Shown one piece after another: positions 29,690 through 38,565 of a stretch of 64,000 nucleotides of DNA. The notes beneath the pieces are model-generated. The model saw nothing but the letters and a program-made list of their open reading frames with translations. It had not been told where the DNA came from and searched no databases. The stretch is from Tenacibaculum sp. AHE14PA (GTDB lineage Bacteria; Bacteroidota; Bacteroidia; Flavobacteriales; Flavobacteriaceae), in NCBI RefSeq assembly GCF_019278465.1, contig NZ_CP058983.1:1054001-1118000 (forward strand). Reading direction: 5' to 3'. Both the position numbers and the translations under genes were made by a program. Position 1 is the stretch's first letter, and each line of letters begins with the position of its first letter.

Positions 29690-32110
29690 TTGAACGCTTT
29701 ATATTTATTATCAATATCACTTCTAATAAGTTTTAACTGTTACAGTAAAACACCAAAAGAAGCTTCGTTAAAAAGCTTAACCGGTAAAGTAGTCTATAAA
29801 AATGGTGCACCGGCTGAACTAGCTTTGGTTTATATTAAACAAATAAGTAAAAACACCTATACAGATGAGAACGGAAATTTTATTTTCTCTGATATTCCTG
29901 CCGGAAAATACACTGTTTTTATTAAAGCCTACGAAACAAATGGAATTACAGTAGAGGTAGATTTAACTAAAAAATCAGATCATTTAACTATTGTTTTAGA
30001 AAACAACGAAAGCACCACGTTAGATAATGTTACTATAACTAGTAAGTCTAAAGGGAAAGTTATTAAAGAAAAAGGGTTTTCGGTTGCTATAGCGAACACT
30101 CAAAAGTTAGCTATTCAAAACCTACAATCAACCGAAATTTTAGGTAGAACAGCAGGCGTTAAAATAAGACAAAGTGGAGGACTTGGTTCTCACACACATT
30201 TTAATCTTAATGGTTTAAGCGGTAATTCTGTTAGGGTTTTTATTGATGGAATTCCGATTCGAAATTACGGGGAGTCTTTTTCTTTGTCAAGTATTCCTCC
30301 CGCAATGATAGAACGCATTGAAACCTACAAAGGTGTTTTGCCTGCCGAGTTAACAGAGGATGCTTTGGGTGGCGGTATTAATATTATTCTTAAAAAAAGT
30401 ATTGATACACATCTTAGTGCATCATATTCATATGGATCTTTTAATACACATCAAGTTAATATTGATGGTGGCTACAGAAACCCTATAACAAACTTCAATA
30501 TAGATGTTTCAACTTTTTTAAATAGTACAGATAATAATTATGAGGTTTGGGGCGATAATGTTTATGTTATAAACCCAAATACAGGGAAAATAAAATACGT
30601 GAGAGCAGAACGTTTTCATGACAAATATAAATCTAAAGGAATAAAAACAAACATTGGATATACTTCAATAAAATGGGCCGATGAAATTACTTTAGGTTTA
30701 ATAATATCTGACATGGAAAATGATATACAAACAGGTCCTGTTATGGATATTGTATATGGCAATAGAAAAAGCAAACGTACTAGTAAGATGCTATCTTTTA
30801 AGTACCGAAAAAAGGATATCGTAATCGATGGTTTATCTCTTAACACCTTTACCTCTTTTTCTCATACAAACCGTACTGTAATTGACACCGTTCCTTATAT
30901 GTATAGTTGGCTAGGAAAAATCATAAGAGATAATAATGGCGATCCTGTTAATTGGCAAAGTAATGGCGGAGAAGCAGGTGATGCTACATTAGCTGAAAAC
31001 AAAGAAATTAATATAGCCAATAGAACAGGGCTTTACTACCAACTACATCCTCAGCATAAAATAGGGCTACATTACTTTTATAACAGATTTACAAGAGATA
31101 TTGACGATCCACTACGTCCACAAGCAGAAAGAGATTTAACAGATACAAGATATCTTACCAAGCAAATAATTAGCTACTCTTATGAAAGTAATTTTTTTAC
31201 AAAAAAGCTAAAAACAAACCTCTTCTATAAACAGTACAAACAAGATGTAAAACTATCTGACCCTAAAAAGGCAGGACAAGAAATTGTTGCTACTACTTAT
31301 AAAAAAGACATTAGTCACAATGGTTACGGAGCAGCTATTTCGTTTGCTATAACCCCTAAAATAACCCTATTAACTTCTGCCGAAAAAGCATTGCGAATGC
31401 CTGGTATTTCAGAATTATTAGGAAATACTAGTGATAACATCCAACCAACTTATACTCTTTTACCAGAAACAAGTACGAATTTTAACCTAGGGTTTCTTTT
31501 AGGAACTTACACTACAAAAAAACATCATTTTAATATTGAAACTAATTTCTTTATAAGAGATATAAAAAACCTGATTACAAGAGGAATTAGCGGAAGTATT
31601 TCAGACACCTATGGCTTTGAAAATTTAGGTAAAGTAAAAAGTACTGGTTATGATCTTGAATTAAAGTACAACTATAACAATCGCTTATTTATCACTTCTA
31701 ATTTTTCTAATTTTAATGCCCGTTATAACTTAAGATATGATGAATTTGGATCAGAATATATTTATTATAAAGACCGATTAAGAAATGCTCCGTATTTAAC
31801 TGCAAATACTTATGTAGAATACAAATTCAATGACTTTATAAAGAAAAACTCAAAACTATCTATTAATTACAATTTCGGATATACACATCAATTCTACAGA
31901 AACTGGGAAAGCTTAGCTAGCAAAGGAAAAGCCTACATACCAACACAAACACTTCATGATTTAGGTATTTCTTACACAGCTCCTAACAACAAAACATCCT
32001 TAAGTTTTAATGCTAAAAACATCACCGACAAGCAAGTTTTTGATAATTGGGCTATGCAAAAACCAGGCAGGTCATTTTATTTAAAACTTACGTATAGACC
32101 ACTATTTTAA
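29690..32110 (+). CDS. TonB-dependent outer-membrane receptor, XusA-like
   Basis: An 806-aa receptor. Signal peptide (LYLLSISLLISFNCYS), then a carboxypeptidase-like regulatory domain (SLTGKVVYKNGAPAELALVYI to about residue 110), a plug (QNLQSTEILGRTAGVKIRQSGGLG, FIDGIPIRNYG, IERIETYKGVLPAEL) and a beta-barrel ending in the terminal strand GRSFYLKLTYRPLF with a C-terminal Phe. The start codon is TTG at 29690; no ATG fits. It is followed 32 bases later by a DUF4374 lipoprotein. The same pair, XusA-XusB, imports foreign siderophores in Bacteroides thetaiotaomicron, so ferric-siderophore uptake is the best guess. The PepSY partner XusC is not next to it. Confidence 0.88.
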   Translation: MNALYLLSISLLISFNCYSKTPKEASLKSLTGKVVYKNGAPAELALVYIKQISKNTYTDENGNFIFSDIPAGKYTVFIKAYETNGITVEVDLTKKSDHLTIVLENNESTTLDNVTITSKSKGKVIKEKGFSVAIANTQKLAIQNLQSTEILGRTAGVKIRQSGGLGSHTHFNLNGLSGNSVRVFIDGIPIRNYGESFSLSSIPPAMIERIETYKGVLPAELTEDALGGGINIILKKSIDTHLSASYSYGSFNTHQVNIDGGYRNPITNFNIDVSTFLNSTDNNYEVWGDNVYVINPNTGKIKYVRAERFHDKYKSKGIKTNIGYTSIKWADEITLGLIISDMENDIQTGPVMDIVYGNRKSKRTSKMLSFKYRKKDIVIDGLSLNTFTSFSHTNRTVIDTVPYMYSWLGKIIRDNNGDPVNWQSNGGEAGDATLAENKEINIANRTGLYYQLHPQHKIGLHYFYNRFTRDIDDPLRPQAERDLTDTRYLTKQIISYSYESNFFTKKLKTNLFYKQYKQDVKLSDPKKAGQEIVATTYKKDISHNGYGAAISFAITPKITLLTSAEKALRMPGISELLGNTSDNIQPTYTLLPETSTNFNLGFLLGTYTTKKHHFNIETNFFIRDIKNLITRGISGSISDTYGFENLGKVKSTGYDLELKYNYNNRLFITSNFSNFNARYNLRYDEFGSEYIYYKDRLRNAPYLTANTYVEYKFNDFIKKNSKLSINYNFGYTHQFYRNWESLASKGKAYIPTQTLHDLGISYTAPNNKTSLSFNAKNITDKQVFDNWAMQKPGRSFYLKLTYRPLF

Positions 32111-32142
32111 TCAAATTTTAAATCTAAATATAAATTACAATT

Positions 32143-33414
32143 ATGAAAACAAATTTAATATCAATAAGCAAATCATTGCTATTAACAACTGCCTTTGCAA
32201 GTACCTTGTTTATAAGTTGCGAATCAAATGATACTATCGAAGATAAAACACCTACAGGTACTCAAGAATTTTACAACGTAGCTTTTGGAGTAGGATCTAC
32301 GGGTAACTCTGCTACTTTCGTTCAGGCTTTTCCTGAATTAAAAGAAGGCTCTATTTCTTTTAAAGGTAAAGGTTTTGAGGTTCCATCGGTACGTACGGCA
32401 AGAATTTACGGTACTCCTTCTGGTAAATTTTTATACAACCTTAGTTATGGTGGTGGTATACTTTATAAATATGAAATAAACGGAGCTTCAAATTACACTC
32501 AGCTAGAAGAAACAAGTGTTCAAGTAGCAATGGGAACCGCTTACCCTCGATGGAAAGTTCTTAACGAAGATGATGCACTAGTACATGCTATTAATACCGA
32601 AAAAATATATAAAGATGACGTATACACACATACAGACGCGAAAGCAATTTTACAGAGAATTGAACTTGCAGATTTATCTTTAGCTGAAAAAGAAGAGGTA
32701 GCAATACCACAAACAGCAGATGGTTTACATATTTGGAGAATTGACAATCCAACAATTCAAAACGGAAAAGCTTATTACGGTGTAGCCAAAAGAGGTTATG
32801 ATCCAAATACTGATGAAAATATTAGAACCGATGAATACAAAGCTACTACATTAGTTGTAGATTATCCTTCTTTAAAAAACCCTGTATTACTAGAATCTGA
32901 AGTTGCTAAAGGATCTACTTATGGCTACAGAGCTCCTGTATATCATGTAGATGAAAAAGGAGATATTTATCATTTAACTTCTAACCCTGCAAAATTAGTT
33001 CGTATTAAAAACGGAAACTATGATGACACATATCAATTAGACTTATCTACTGCATTAGGAATGACACAAGTTGGTGCTAACGGATGGTATTATGTTGGTA
33101 ACGGTATTGCTTATGCACCCTATTATGATGCTTCGATAGGAAGTGGCAGCGATAAAACAACACCTTGGGGAGTTACAAGAATTGATTTATATAACAATAC
33201 TGCTGTAAAACTAAATGTACCTAGCAACTTATGGATGTGGTATTATCAATCTGGTGTTTTAGGTAAAGATGGTAAATTTCATATGGCTATTGCTCCTCTT
33301 GGTGAAAAAGGGAACATATATAGTTTCGATCCTAAAAGTACTTCACCTGATGGCTATACAAAAGGTGCCGAACTTGATAATGGAGCAGATTCATTTTATA
33401 TAGGTATCTATTAA
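32143..33414 (+). CDS. DUF4374 surface lipoprotein, XusB-like
   Basis: A 423-aa lipoprotein: signal peptide ending LFISC (Cys near 27), then an Asp/Glu/Thr linker. The body shows repeated blade-like units, as expected for the beta-propeller of DUF4374: GTPSGKFLYNLSYGGGILYKYEI, YPRWKVLNEDDALVHAIN, GLHIWRIDNPTIQNGKAYYG, YGYRAPVYHVDEKGDIYHLTSNPAKLVRI, GANGWYYVGNGIAYAPYY. XusB of B. thetaiotaomicron, the same family, binds ferric enterobactin at the cell surface beside receptor XusA. It is the second gene of the two-gene unit and ends in a strong terminator. The siderophore bound here is not known. Confidence 0.88.
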   Translation: MKTNLISISKSLLLTTAFASTLFISCESNDTIEDKTPTGTQEFYNVAFGVGSTGNSATFVQAFPELKEGSISFKGKGFEVPSVRTARIYGTPSGKFLYNLSYGGGILYKYEINGASNYTQLEETSVQVAMGTAYPRWKVLNEDDALVHAINTEKIYKDDVYTHTDAKAILQRIELADLSLAEKEEVAIPQTADGLHIWRIDNPTIQNGKAYYGVAKRGYDPNTDENIRTDEYKATTLVVDYPSLKNPVLLESEVAKGSTYGYRAPVYHVDEKGDIYHLTSNPAKLVRIKNGNYDDTYQLDLSTALGMTQVGANGWYYVGNGIAYAPYYDASIGSGSDKTTPWGVTRIDLYNNTAVKLNVPSNLWMWYYQSGVLGKDGKFHMAIAPLGEKGNIYSFDPKSTSPDGYTKGAELDNGADSFYIGIY

Positions 33415-33442
33415 TCTAAAAAAACGTTGCTATTCCCTCAAT

Positions 33443-33473
33443 AAAAGGCTTAAGATTTTTCTTAAGCCTTTTT
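33443..33473 (+). terminator. Terminator of the receptor-DUF4374 operon
   Basis: AAAAGGCTTAAG (33443-33454) pairs with CTTAAGCCTTTT (33461-33472), 6-base loop, T run. Shares its 18-base core with the terminator at 29347. Confidence 0.92.
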
Positions 33474-33506
33474 ATTCTCCACCATATTTTACGTAAATTC
33501 GTATTT

Positions 33507-34118
33507 ATGGAATTACTTTTTTTAGGCTTAATAGGCGGAGCAATTGGCGCTTATTTTATTTTTCAAAAATTTTCATCAGTAACTAAAAAAAGTTTAACTG
33601 AGAAGCAATCTGTTATCTTACTTGATAAAATTAAAAAGGTATCTAAGTTAATCACTATCGAAGGAGAATTCGCTGAAATTTATCATCATGAAAACTCTAA
33701 AGAAAAGTTTTTAGGTTTGTTTACTAGTAAGAAAAAAGCTATTATTTTAATTAATGCGAAAGTGCATATTGGTTTTGATTTTAGAAAAATTAAAATGCAT
33801 ACCGATACCAAGAAAAAAATATTAATCTTATCAGAATTTCCGGAGCCAGAAGTTTTTTCGGTTGAACCTAACCTGCGTTTTTACGACATTCAAAACGGAT
33901 TATTAAACAAGTTTAGTTCAGATGATTTAACAACAGTAAACAAAGAAGCTAAAGAGCATATTTTACAAAAAATACCAGAAAGCAACTTAATGCAAACTGC
34001 AAACAAAGAAGCTTTAGAGGCTATCTCTTTAATGCAAAACCTTGTAGAAACAATTGGATGGAAGCTAGATTTCTCTACGCTAGAAATACCTGAATCTACT
34101 AAAAAAATATCAAAATAA
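33507..34118 (+). CDS. DUF4230-family membrane-anchored protein
   Basis: A 203-aa protein with one N-terminal membrane helix (LLFLGLIGGAIGAYFIF) and a DUF4230 body: KVSKLITIEGEFAEIYHHENS, KAIILINAKVHIGFDFRKI, ILSEFPEPEVFSVEPNLRFYDIQNGLLNKFSSDDLTTVNKEAKEHI. The family is broad in bacteria and has no defined function that I know of. Its stop overlaps the ATG of the MmcQ/YjbR gene (TAATG), so a three-gene operon with the folate cyclo-ligase is likely. A weak -7 element (TAAATTCG at 33494) sits just before it. Confidence 0.85.
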   Translation: MELLFLGLIGGAIGAYFIFQKFSSVTKKSLTEKQSVILLDKIKKVSKLITIEGEFAEIYHHENSKEKFLGLFTSKKKAIILINAKVHIGFDFRKIKMHTDTKKKILILSEFPEPEVFSVEPNLRFYDIQNGLLNKFSSDDLTTVNKEAKEHILQKIPESNLMQTANKEALEAISLMQNLVETIGWKLDFSTLEIPESTKKISK

Positions 34119-34483
34119 TGCATATAGAACAGCTAAGAGATTATTGTATTACTAAAAAAGGGGTTACAGAGCATTTTCCTTTTGATGAGGTTACACTCGT
34201 TTTTAAAGTAATGAATAAAATGTTTGCTTTAACTGGGTTGGATAGTTGGGAAAAAGGAGAAACTAAGGTAAATTTAAAGTGCGACCCTGATAAATCTTTA
34301 GAACTTCGAGGTGAATATGAAAGTATAAACCCTGGTTGGCACATGAATAAAAAACATTGGAATACTGTTACTTTAAATAACGATGTTTCTGACGATTTTG
34401 CTTTTCAATTAATAGATCATTCTTATGATTTAATTGTAAAAGGTTTAACAAGAAAACTGCAAGAAGAATTAAAAGCGATGTGA
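34118..34483 (+). CDS. MmcQ/YjbR-family protein
   Basis: A 121-aa small cytoplasmic protein of the MmcQ/YjbR (CyaY-like DNA-binding fold) family: LRDYCITKKGVTEHFPFDEVTLVFKVMNKMFALTGLD, KVNLKCDPDKSLELRGEYESINPGWHMNKKHWNTV and a closing helix DLIVKGLTRKLQEEL. All family landmarks (EHFPF, NPGWHMNKKHWN) are present and the length is normal. Biological role is unclear for the family. It overlaps its upstream neighbour by one base and ends 2 bases before the next gene's ATG. Confidence 0.92.
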   Translation: MHIEQLRDYCITKKGVTEHFPFDEVTLVFKVMNKMFALTGLDSWEKGETKVNLKCDPDKSLELRGEYESINPGWHMNKKHWNTVTLNNDVSDDFAFQLIDHSYDLIVKGLTRKLQEELKAM

Positions 34484-34485
34484 AA

Positions 34486-35034
34486 ATGCTAAAATCAGAT
34501 CTTAGAAAATTATACAAACAGAAGAGAAAAAACTTAACTGAGGTTGAAAAAACAAAGTTTCAAGAAAGCATATATCAACAAATATTCGATATAGATTTTA
34601 ACGATATCAATAATGTTCACTTGTTTTTATCGATGCGGAAGTTCAATGAAATTGATACACAACCAATTATTGATTTCTTCAGGAAAAAGGATAAAAAAAT
34701 TATTGTGAGTCAATGTAATTTTACTGACGATTCACTTTCTCATTTTTATCTAAAAGAAGACACCAAAATTGCTGTAAATAAATTTGGAGTTCCAGAACCT
34801 ATAAATGCAGAAGAAGTTAAGGTAACAAAAATCGACTTAGTATTTGTGCCCATGCTAATTTCTGATAAACAAAACTACCGAGTTGGCTACGGAAAAGGAT
34901 TTTATGATCGATTTCTAGTCGCTTGCAGAAAAGATACCAAAACGATTGGTCTTAATTTTTTCCCTCCAACACAAAAAATAGAAGATACTCATAAATTTGA
35001 TATTCCTTTACATCAAATTATTGTTCCTAAATAA
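34486..35034 (+). CDS. 5-formyltetrahydrofolate cyclo-ligase
   Basis: A 182-aa enzyme that converts 5-formyl-THF to 5,10-methenyl-THF with ATP, salvaging folate. Family landmarks: an N-terminal basic LRKLYKQKRKNL, the HLFLSMRKFNEIDTQPII block, VFVPMLISDKQNYRVGYGKGFYDRFL with the nucleotide-binding GYGKGFYDR, and the end FDIPLHQIIVPK. A GTG at 34480 would overlap the previous stop; ATG 34486 is preferred. It closes the DUF4230-YjbR-cyclo-ligase unit and ends in a terminator shared with the convergent rho gene. Confidence 0.93.
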   Translation: MLKSDLRKLYKQKRKNLTEVEKTKFQESIYQQIFDIDFNDINNVHLFLSMRKFNEIDTQPIIDFFRKKDKKIIVSQCNFTDDSLSHFYLKEDTKIAVNKFGVPEPINAEEVKVTKIDLVFVPMLISDKQNYRVGYGKGFYDRFLVACRKDTKTIGLNFFPPTQKIEDTHKFDIPLHQIIVPK

Positions 35035-35040
35035 AAAAAC

Positions 35041-35063
35041 CCCGCTTTGCAGCGGGATTTTTT
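35041..35063. terminator. Bidirectional terminator between the cyclo-ligase and rho genes
   Basis: CCCGCT-TTGC-AGCGGG (35041-35056) followed by a T run on the plus strand and preceded by an A run (T run for the minus strand). Confidence 0.92.
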
Positions 35064-35083
35064 ATAAATTATATTTCAGTGAA

Positions 35084-36775
35084 CTATCCGTTCATAGAAA
35101 TTAAAAACTCTTCATTATTTTTAGAAACTCTAATTCTGTCATTAATAAATGTCATTGCTTCAACAGGATTCATATCTGCTAAATATTTACGCAACACCCA
35201 CATACGCTGAACAGTTTTCTCATCTAATAATAAATCATCACGACGCGTACTTGATTTAATTAAATCAATAGCCGGATAAATTCTACGATTAGAAATATTA
35301 CGATCTAACTGTAATTCCATGTTACCAGTACCTTTAAATTCCTCAAAGATAACCTCATCCATTTTCGAACCAGTTTCGGTAAGTGCTGTAGCAATAATCG
35401 TTAACGAACCACCGTTTTCAATATTACGAGCCGCACCAAAGAAGCGCTTTGGTTTGTGCAATGCATTAGCATCTATACCTCCAGATAATATTTTACCTGA
35501 AGCAGGCGCAACAGTATTATAAGCTCTTGCTAAACGCGTAATTGAATCTAATAAAATTACCACATCGTGTCCACATTCTACCAAACGTTTTGCTTTTTCT
35601 AAAACGATATTTGCAACACGAACATGCTTATCTGCAGGTTCATCAAAAGTAGATGCAACTACTTCTCCACGCACATTACGTTTCATATCTGTAACCTCTT
35701 CTGGTCTTTCATCAATTAATAAAACAATTTGATATACTTCAGGGTGATTTGCTGCAATTGCATTGGCAACATCCTTTAATAACATTGTTTTACCAGTTTT
35801 TGGCTGTGATACAATCATACCACGCTGCCCTTTACCTATTGGAGAAAATATATCGATAATTCTTGTAGATAATGAACTTCCTCTTTCTGCTAAGTTGAAT
35901 TTCTCTTCAGAAAATAACGGAGTTAAGTGTTCAAAAGATACACGATCACGAACAATATTAGGATTTAATCCATTTATTTTTGATACTCTAATTAAAGGAA
36001 AATACTTTTCACCTTCTTTTGGTGGACGTACATTACCTAAAACAGTATCTCCGGTTTTTAATCCGAATAATTTTATTTGTGATTGCGAAACATAAATATC
36101 ATCAGGTGATGATAAGTAGTTATAATCTGACGAGCGTAAGAATCCATAACCATCTGGCATCATCTCTAACACACCTTCACTTTCTATAATACCGTCAAAC
36201 TCAAAATCAGGATCTCTATACTTATTACCACTTTTGTTATGTGATTTTTTAGCATTCTGATTTTTATGTTGCGACTTCTTGCTTGCCTCTACCTGTGCTC
36301 TTGGCCTTGGTGTCGGTGTAGCTTGTTTTTTTGTCTCTGTTTGTTTTTTAGGTTCTGCTTGCTGCTCTGAACTTAAAGCTTTTTTCTTTGCTTCTACCTC
36401 TGCTCTTGGTCTTGGCCTTGGTCTTGGAGCTGGTTTTTTAACCTCAACAACTTCTTTTTCTTCTGAGACTTTATCTTTAACCGCTTCAACCTTATTAACA
36501 ACTGGAGTTTCTTTTTTTTCCGCTTTAACAGCTACCTTTTTAACAACTTTTTCTTTTGGCTGTTTTTGGGTTTCTTCAGATTTTTCTATTCTTCTTCTTT
36601 TAGGCTTTTCCTCTACAGGTTTAGCTTCATTTGCACTAGTTTCAGCTTGTGCATCTAAAATTTTATAAACTAAATCTAACTTTTTTAACTGACTTACTTT
36701 TGTTAAACCTATAGTTTTTGCTATTGTTTGTAAATCTATTAGTTTTTTAGTTTTTAATTCCGAAATCTCGAACAT
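35084..36775 (-). CDS. rho: Transcription termination factor Rho
   Basis: A 563-aa hexameric RNA helicase. N-terminal Rho_N/SAP-like unit ([29 protein letters not shown]), then a long Lys/Pro/Arg/Glu-rich insert (about residues 45-190) usual in Bacteroidota and absent from E. coli Rho (419 aa). The RNA-binding OB fold follows ([31 protein letters not shown]), then the ATPase with Walker [12 protein letters not shown] near residue 325, [35 protein letters not shown] and the RNA loop [11 protein letters not shown]. The insert contains two copies of a PRPRA(E/Q)VEA(K/S)KK unit. Transcribed alone on the minus strand. Confidence 0.97.
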   Translation of the reverse strand: MFEISELKTKKLIDLQTIAKTIGLTKVSQLKKLDLVYKILDAQAETSANEAKPVEEKPKRRRIEKSEETQKQPKEKVVKKVAVKAEKKETPVVNKVEAVKDKVSEEKEVVEVKKPAPRPRPRPRAEVEAKKKALSSEQQAEPKKQTETKKQATPTPRPRAQVEASKKSQHKNQNAKKSHNKSGNKYRDPDFEFDGIIESEGVLEMMPDGYGFLRSSDYNYLSSPDDIYVSQSQIKLFGLKTGDTVLGNVRPPKEGEKYFPLIRVSKINGLNPNIVRDRVSFEHLTPLFSEEKFNLAERGSSLSTRIIDIFSPIGKGQRGMIVSQPKTGKTMLLKDVANAIAANHPEVYQIVLLIDERPEEVTDMKRNVRGEVVASTFDEPADKHVRVANIVLEKAKRLVECGHDVVILLDSITRLARAYNTVAPASGKILSGGIDANALHKPKRFFGAARNIENGGSLTIIATALTETGSKMDEVIFEEFKGTGNMELQLDRNISNRRIYPAIDLIKSSTRRDDLLLDEKTVQRMWVLRKYLADMNPVEAMTFINDRIRVSKNNEEFLISMNG

Positions 36776-36953
36776 TCGTAAAATAATTAAGTTATATATA
36801 ATCCTTTATGAAAAAAAGATATAGTTGTATTTAAGTTTTAATTTGATTGTAATTATATAGGGGCTACATAATTATCGACGTGTGCAGTTACTTACGTGAC
36901 AAATATATACAAATATTTTAACTTGTAATATTTCTTTTTCTAAAAAGAAATAT

Positions 36954-36961
36954 TACATTTG
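36954..36961 (+). promoter_or_regulatory. Promoter -7 element of the DUF4293 gene
   Basis: TACATTTG at 36954-36961, 17 bases before ATG 36978. A small hairpin ATATTTCTTTTT/AAAAGAAATAT lies just upstream, over the expected -33 region. Confidence 0.55.
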
Positions 36962-36977
36962 CTATCGAATAAAAAAT

Positions 36978-37415
36978 ATGATACAAAGAAAACAATCTAT
37001 CTATTTATTAATTGCAGGAATTATTTCTGCAGGTTTAACGTTTATCTTTAGTCTTTGGACTAATTCTCAAACTAACCTACCTATATATATAGTCGATCTA
37101 TTTTCAGGAGTTTCTGTTTTAGAAAAAACAGCTCCTATATTATTTTTTGCTTCAGCTTTATTATCATTTGTAACCTTGTTTTTATTTAAAAACCGTCAGT
37201 TGCAATTTGTTTTAGGGCGTTTAAACATATTGATAAACCTTTTTTTATTAGGCATATTGATATATCTGTCACAAACATTATCTGGAGAAGCTTTAGTTTC
37301 TGAGAAAGGTATTGGGATGTTTTTTCCTGTCATTGTTATTTTGCTGTTAGTTTTAGCAAATAAAGCCATTAAGAAGGATGAAGATCTTGTAAAATCTGTC
37401 GATAGATTACGATAA
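36978..37415 (+). CDS. DUF4293-family membrane protein
   Basis: A 145-aa protein with four hydrophobic helices (about residues 8-26, 53-71, 78-96, 110-126), starting with the family block MIQRKQSIYLLIAGIISAGL. DUF4293 genes regularly lie next to rho in Bacteroidota, as here (divergent). No function is known. It ends with a polar Lys/Asp tail. Transcribed alone from its own promoter to the terminator at 37446. Confidence 0.9.
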   Translation: MIQRKQSIYLLIAGIISAGLTFIFSLWTNSQTNLPIYIVDLFSGVSVLEKTAPILFFASALLSFVTLFLFKNRQLQFVLGRLNILINLFLLGILIYLSQTLSGEALVSEKGIGMFFPVIVILLLVLANKAIKKDEDLVKSVDRLR

Positions 37416-37445
37416 ACCTAACATCTTAGTATATTTAGTGCGAAA

Positions 37446-37471
37446 AAACCGAGATTTATATCTCGGTTTTC
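37446..37471 (+). terminator. Terminator after the DUF4293 gene
   Basis: AAACCGAGAT-TTAT-ATCTCGGTTT, perfect 10-bp stem, T run following. Confidence 0.92.
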
Positions 37472-37537
37472 TATTTTTGTCACGTATCGATATCACTCAA
37501 ACCACATTCCAAATGTTAAAGAAATGTTAACAAAAAT

Positions 37538-37587
37538 AGGGTTAACCCTATTTCGTTAGGGTTAACCCTTAGATGACAAATAGGGTT
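37538..37587 (+). promoter_or_regulatory. Tandem AGGGTTAACCCT palindromes upstream of the response regulator
   Basis: Two identical 12-base palindromes AGGGTTAACCCT at 37538-37549 and 37558-37569, 20 bases apart (two helical turns), and a half site AGGGTT at 37582-37587. They sit 50 to 80 bases upstream of the -7 element, where an activator would bind. Confidence 0.75.
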
Positions 37588-37618
37588 ATTGGGTATTGTA
37601 CACACTATTTTTATATTA

Positions 37619-37626
37619 TAGATTTG
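37619..37626 (+). promoter_or_regulatory. Promoter -7 element of the response regulator gene
   Basis: TAGATTTG, 14 bases before ATG 37641. It lies inside the longer open frame that starts at 37596, which supports the later start. Confidence 0.65.
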
Positions 37627-37640
37627 TAAACGTAACAACG

Positions 37641-38291
37641 ATGAATCAGAAGATTAAAGTTCACATAGCCGATGACCACAAAATCTTAATAGATGGAGTT
37701 ATCGCCTTATTAAATACTGAGGAGGACTTTGAAATAGAAGGATACTCTTTAACAGGAAAACAAGTAGTAGACTGGTCTGCTAAAAACAAAGCTGATGTGT
37801 TAGTTTTAGATATTAACATGCCAGAAATGGATGGTATTGAAGTTTTAAAAGCCTTTAAACAGCGTAGAAAAAAAATTAAAACAGTGATACTATCTAGTTT
37901 AAGCGACCCAAAACTAGTGCAAGAAATAATAAGATTAGGAGCAAACGGCTTTATAGACAAAACCTGTGCTAGTGACCATATTATTAATGCTGTAAGAAGT
38001 GTTTACAATGGTGAACAATATTTTAGTGACGACGTAAAAAGTAGCTTATTAGAGCTATATGTAACAGAAGCTAAGATAAAAGAAGAAGGATTAAGGTATG
38101 GTAACTTAACAGAAAGAGAAGTTGAAGTTTTAAAGCTAATAGCTGAAGAAAAAAACTCTACTGAAATAGCAGAGCATCTATTGGTTAGTATTAAAACTGT
38201 TGAAACATACCGTAGAAGTTTATATAAAAAATTAAAAGTAAAAAACGTAGTAGGTTTAGCGATGTACGCTGTAAGAAACGATATAGTATAG
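37641..38291 (+). CDS. NarL/FixJ-type response regulator
   Basis: A 216-aa regulator: receiver domain (KVHIADDHKILIDG, LVLDINMPEMDG with phospho-acceptor Asp 57, VILSSL, IDKTC with the conserved Lys) and a LuxR-type HTH (LTEREVEVLKLIAEEKNSTEIAEHLLVSIKTVETYRRSLYKKLKVKN). The open frame could start at 37596, but the promoter lies inside that part, so ATG 37641 (MNQKIKVHIADD) is used. Its partner is most likely the TPR histidine kinase two genes on. It may bind the AGGGTTAACCCT pair upstream of its own gene (autoregulation, inferred). Confidence 0.93.
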   Translation: MNQKIKVHIADDHKILIDGVIALLNTEEDFEIEGYSLTGKQVVDWSAKNKADVLVLDINMPEMDGIEVLKAFKQRRKKIKTVILSSLSDPKLVQEIIRLGANGFIDKTCASDHIINAVRSVYNGEQYFSDDVKSSLLELYVTEAKIKEEGLRYGNLTEREVEVLKLIAEEKNSTEIAEHLLVSIKTVETYRRSLYKKLKVKNVVGLAMYAVRNDIV

Positions 38292-38565
38292 AAACCCTTC
38301 AAAATGTTTTCTTTTATCCCCCGTAATAAAGAAAATGTCCCCCGAAATCTATACTTTATCAATAGTACATCGCTAATAACTACTAAATAAAAAAATATAA
38401 TAGTAATAATAATTTATAGCGATGTAAGTGTTAGTAGTAGCATAAAATAGAAAACCTTTTATCTTGTTCTCTTTTACCCCTAAAATTAAATGCCAATTGG
38501 AATTCACATATTTTAATTGCATCGCTATTTTTTTAATCTTTTAAAATAATTTAAAACTAAAAATC
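38292..38565. repeat. Repeat-rich leader before the lipoprotein gene
   Basis: A non-coding stretch with an inverted repeat TACATCGCTA/TAGCGATGTA (38366-38375 with 38417-38426) and a degenerate direct repeat: ATAGAAA(C/A)CC...TGTT(T/C)TCTTTTA...CCCC near 38289-38325 and again near 38446-38482. A weak promoter-like TTTTAATTGCATCGC lies at about 38513-38527. Confidence 0.55.

Noticed and set aside
37596..37640. N-terminal extension of the response regulator
   Set aside because: The -7 element TAGATTTG lies inside it and the receiver domain begins right after ATG 37641.
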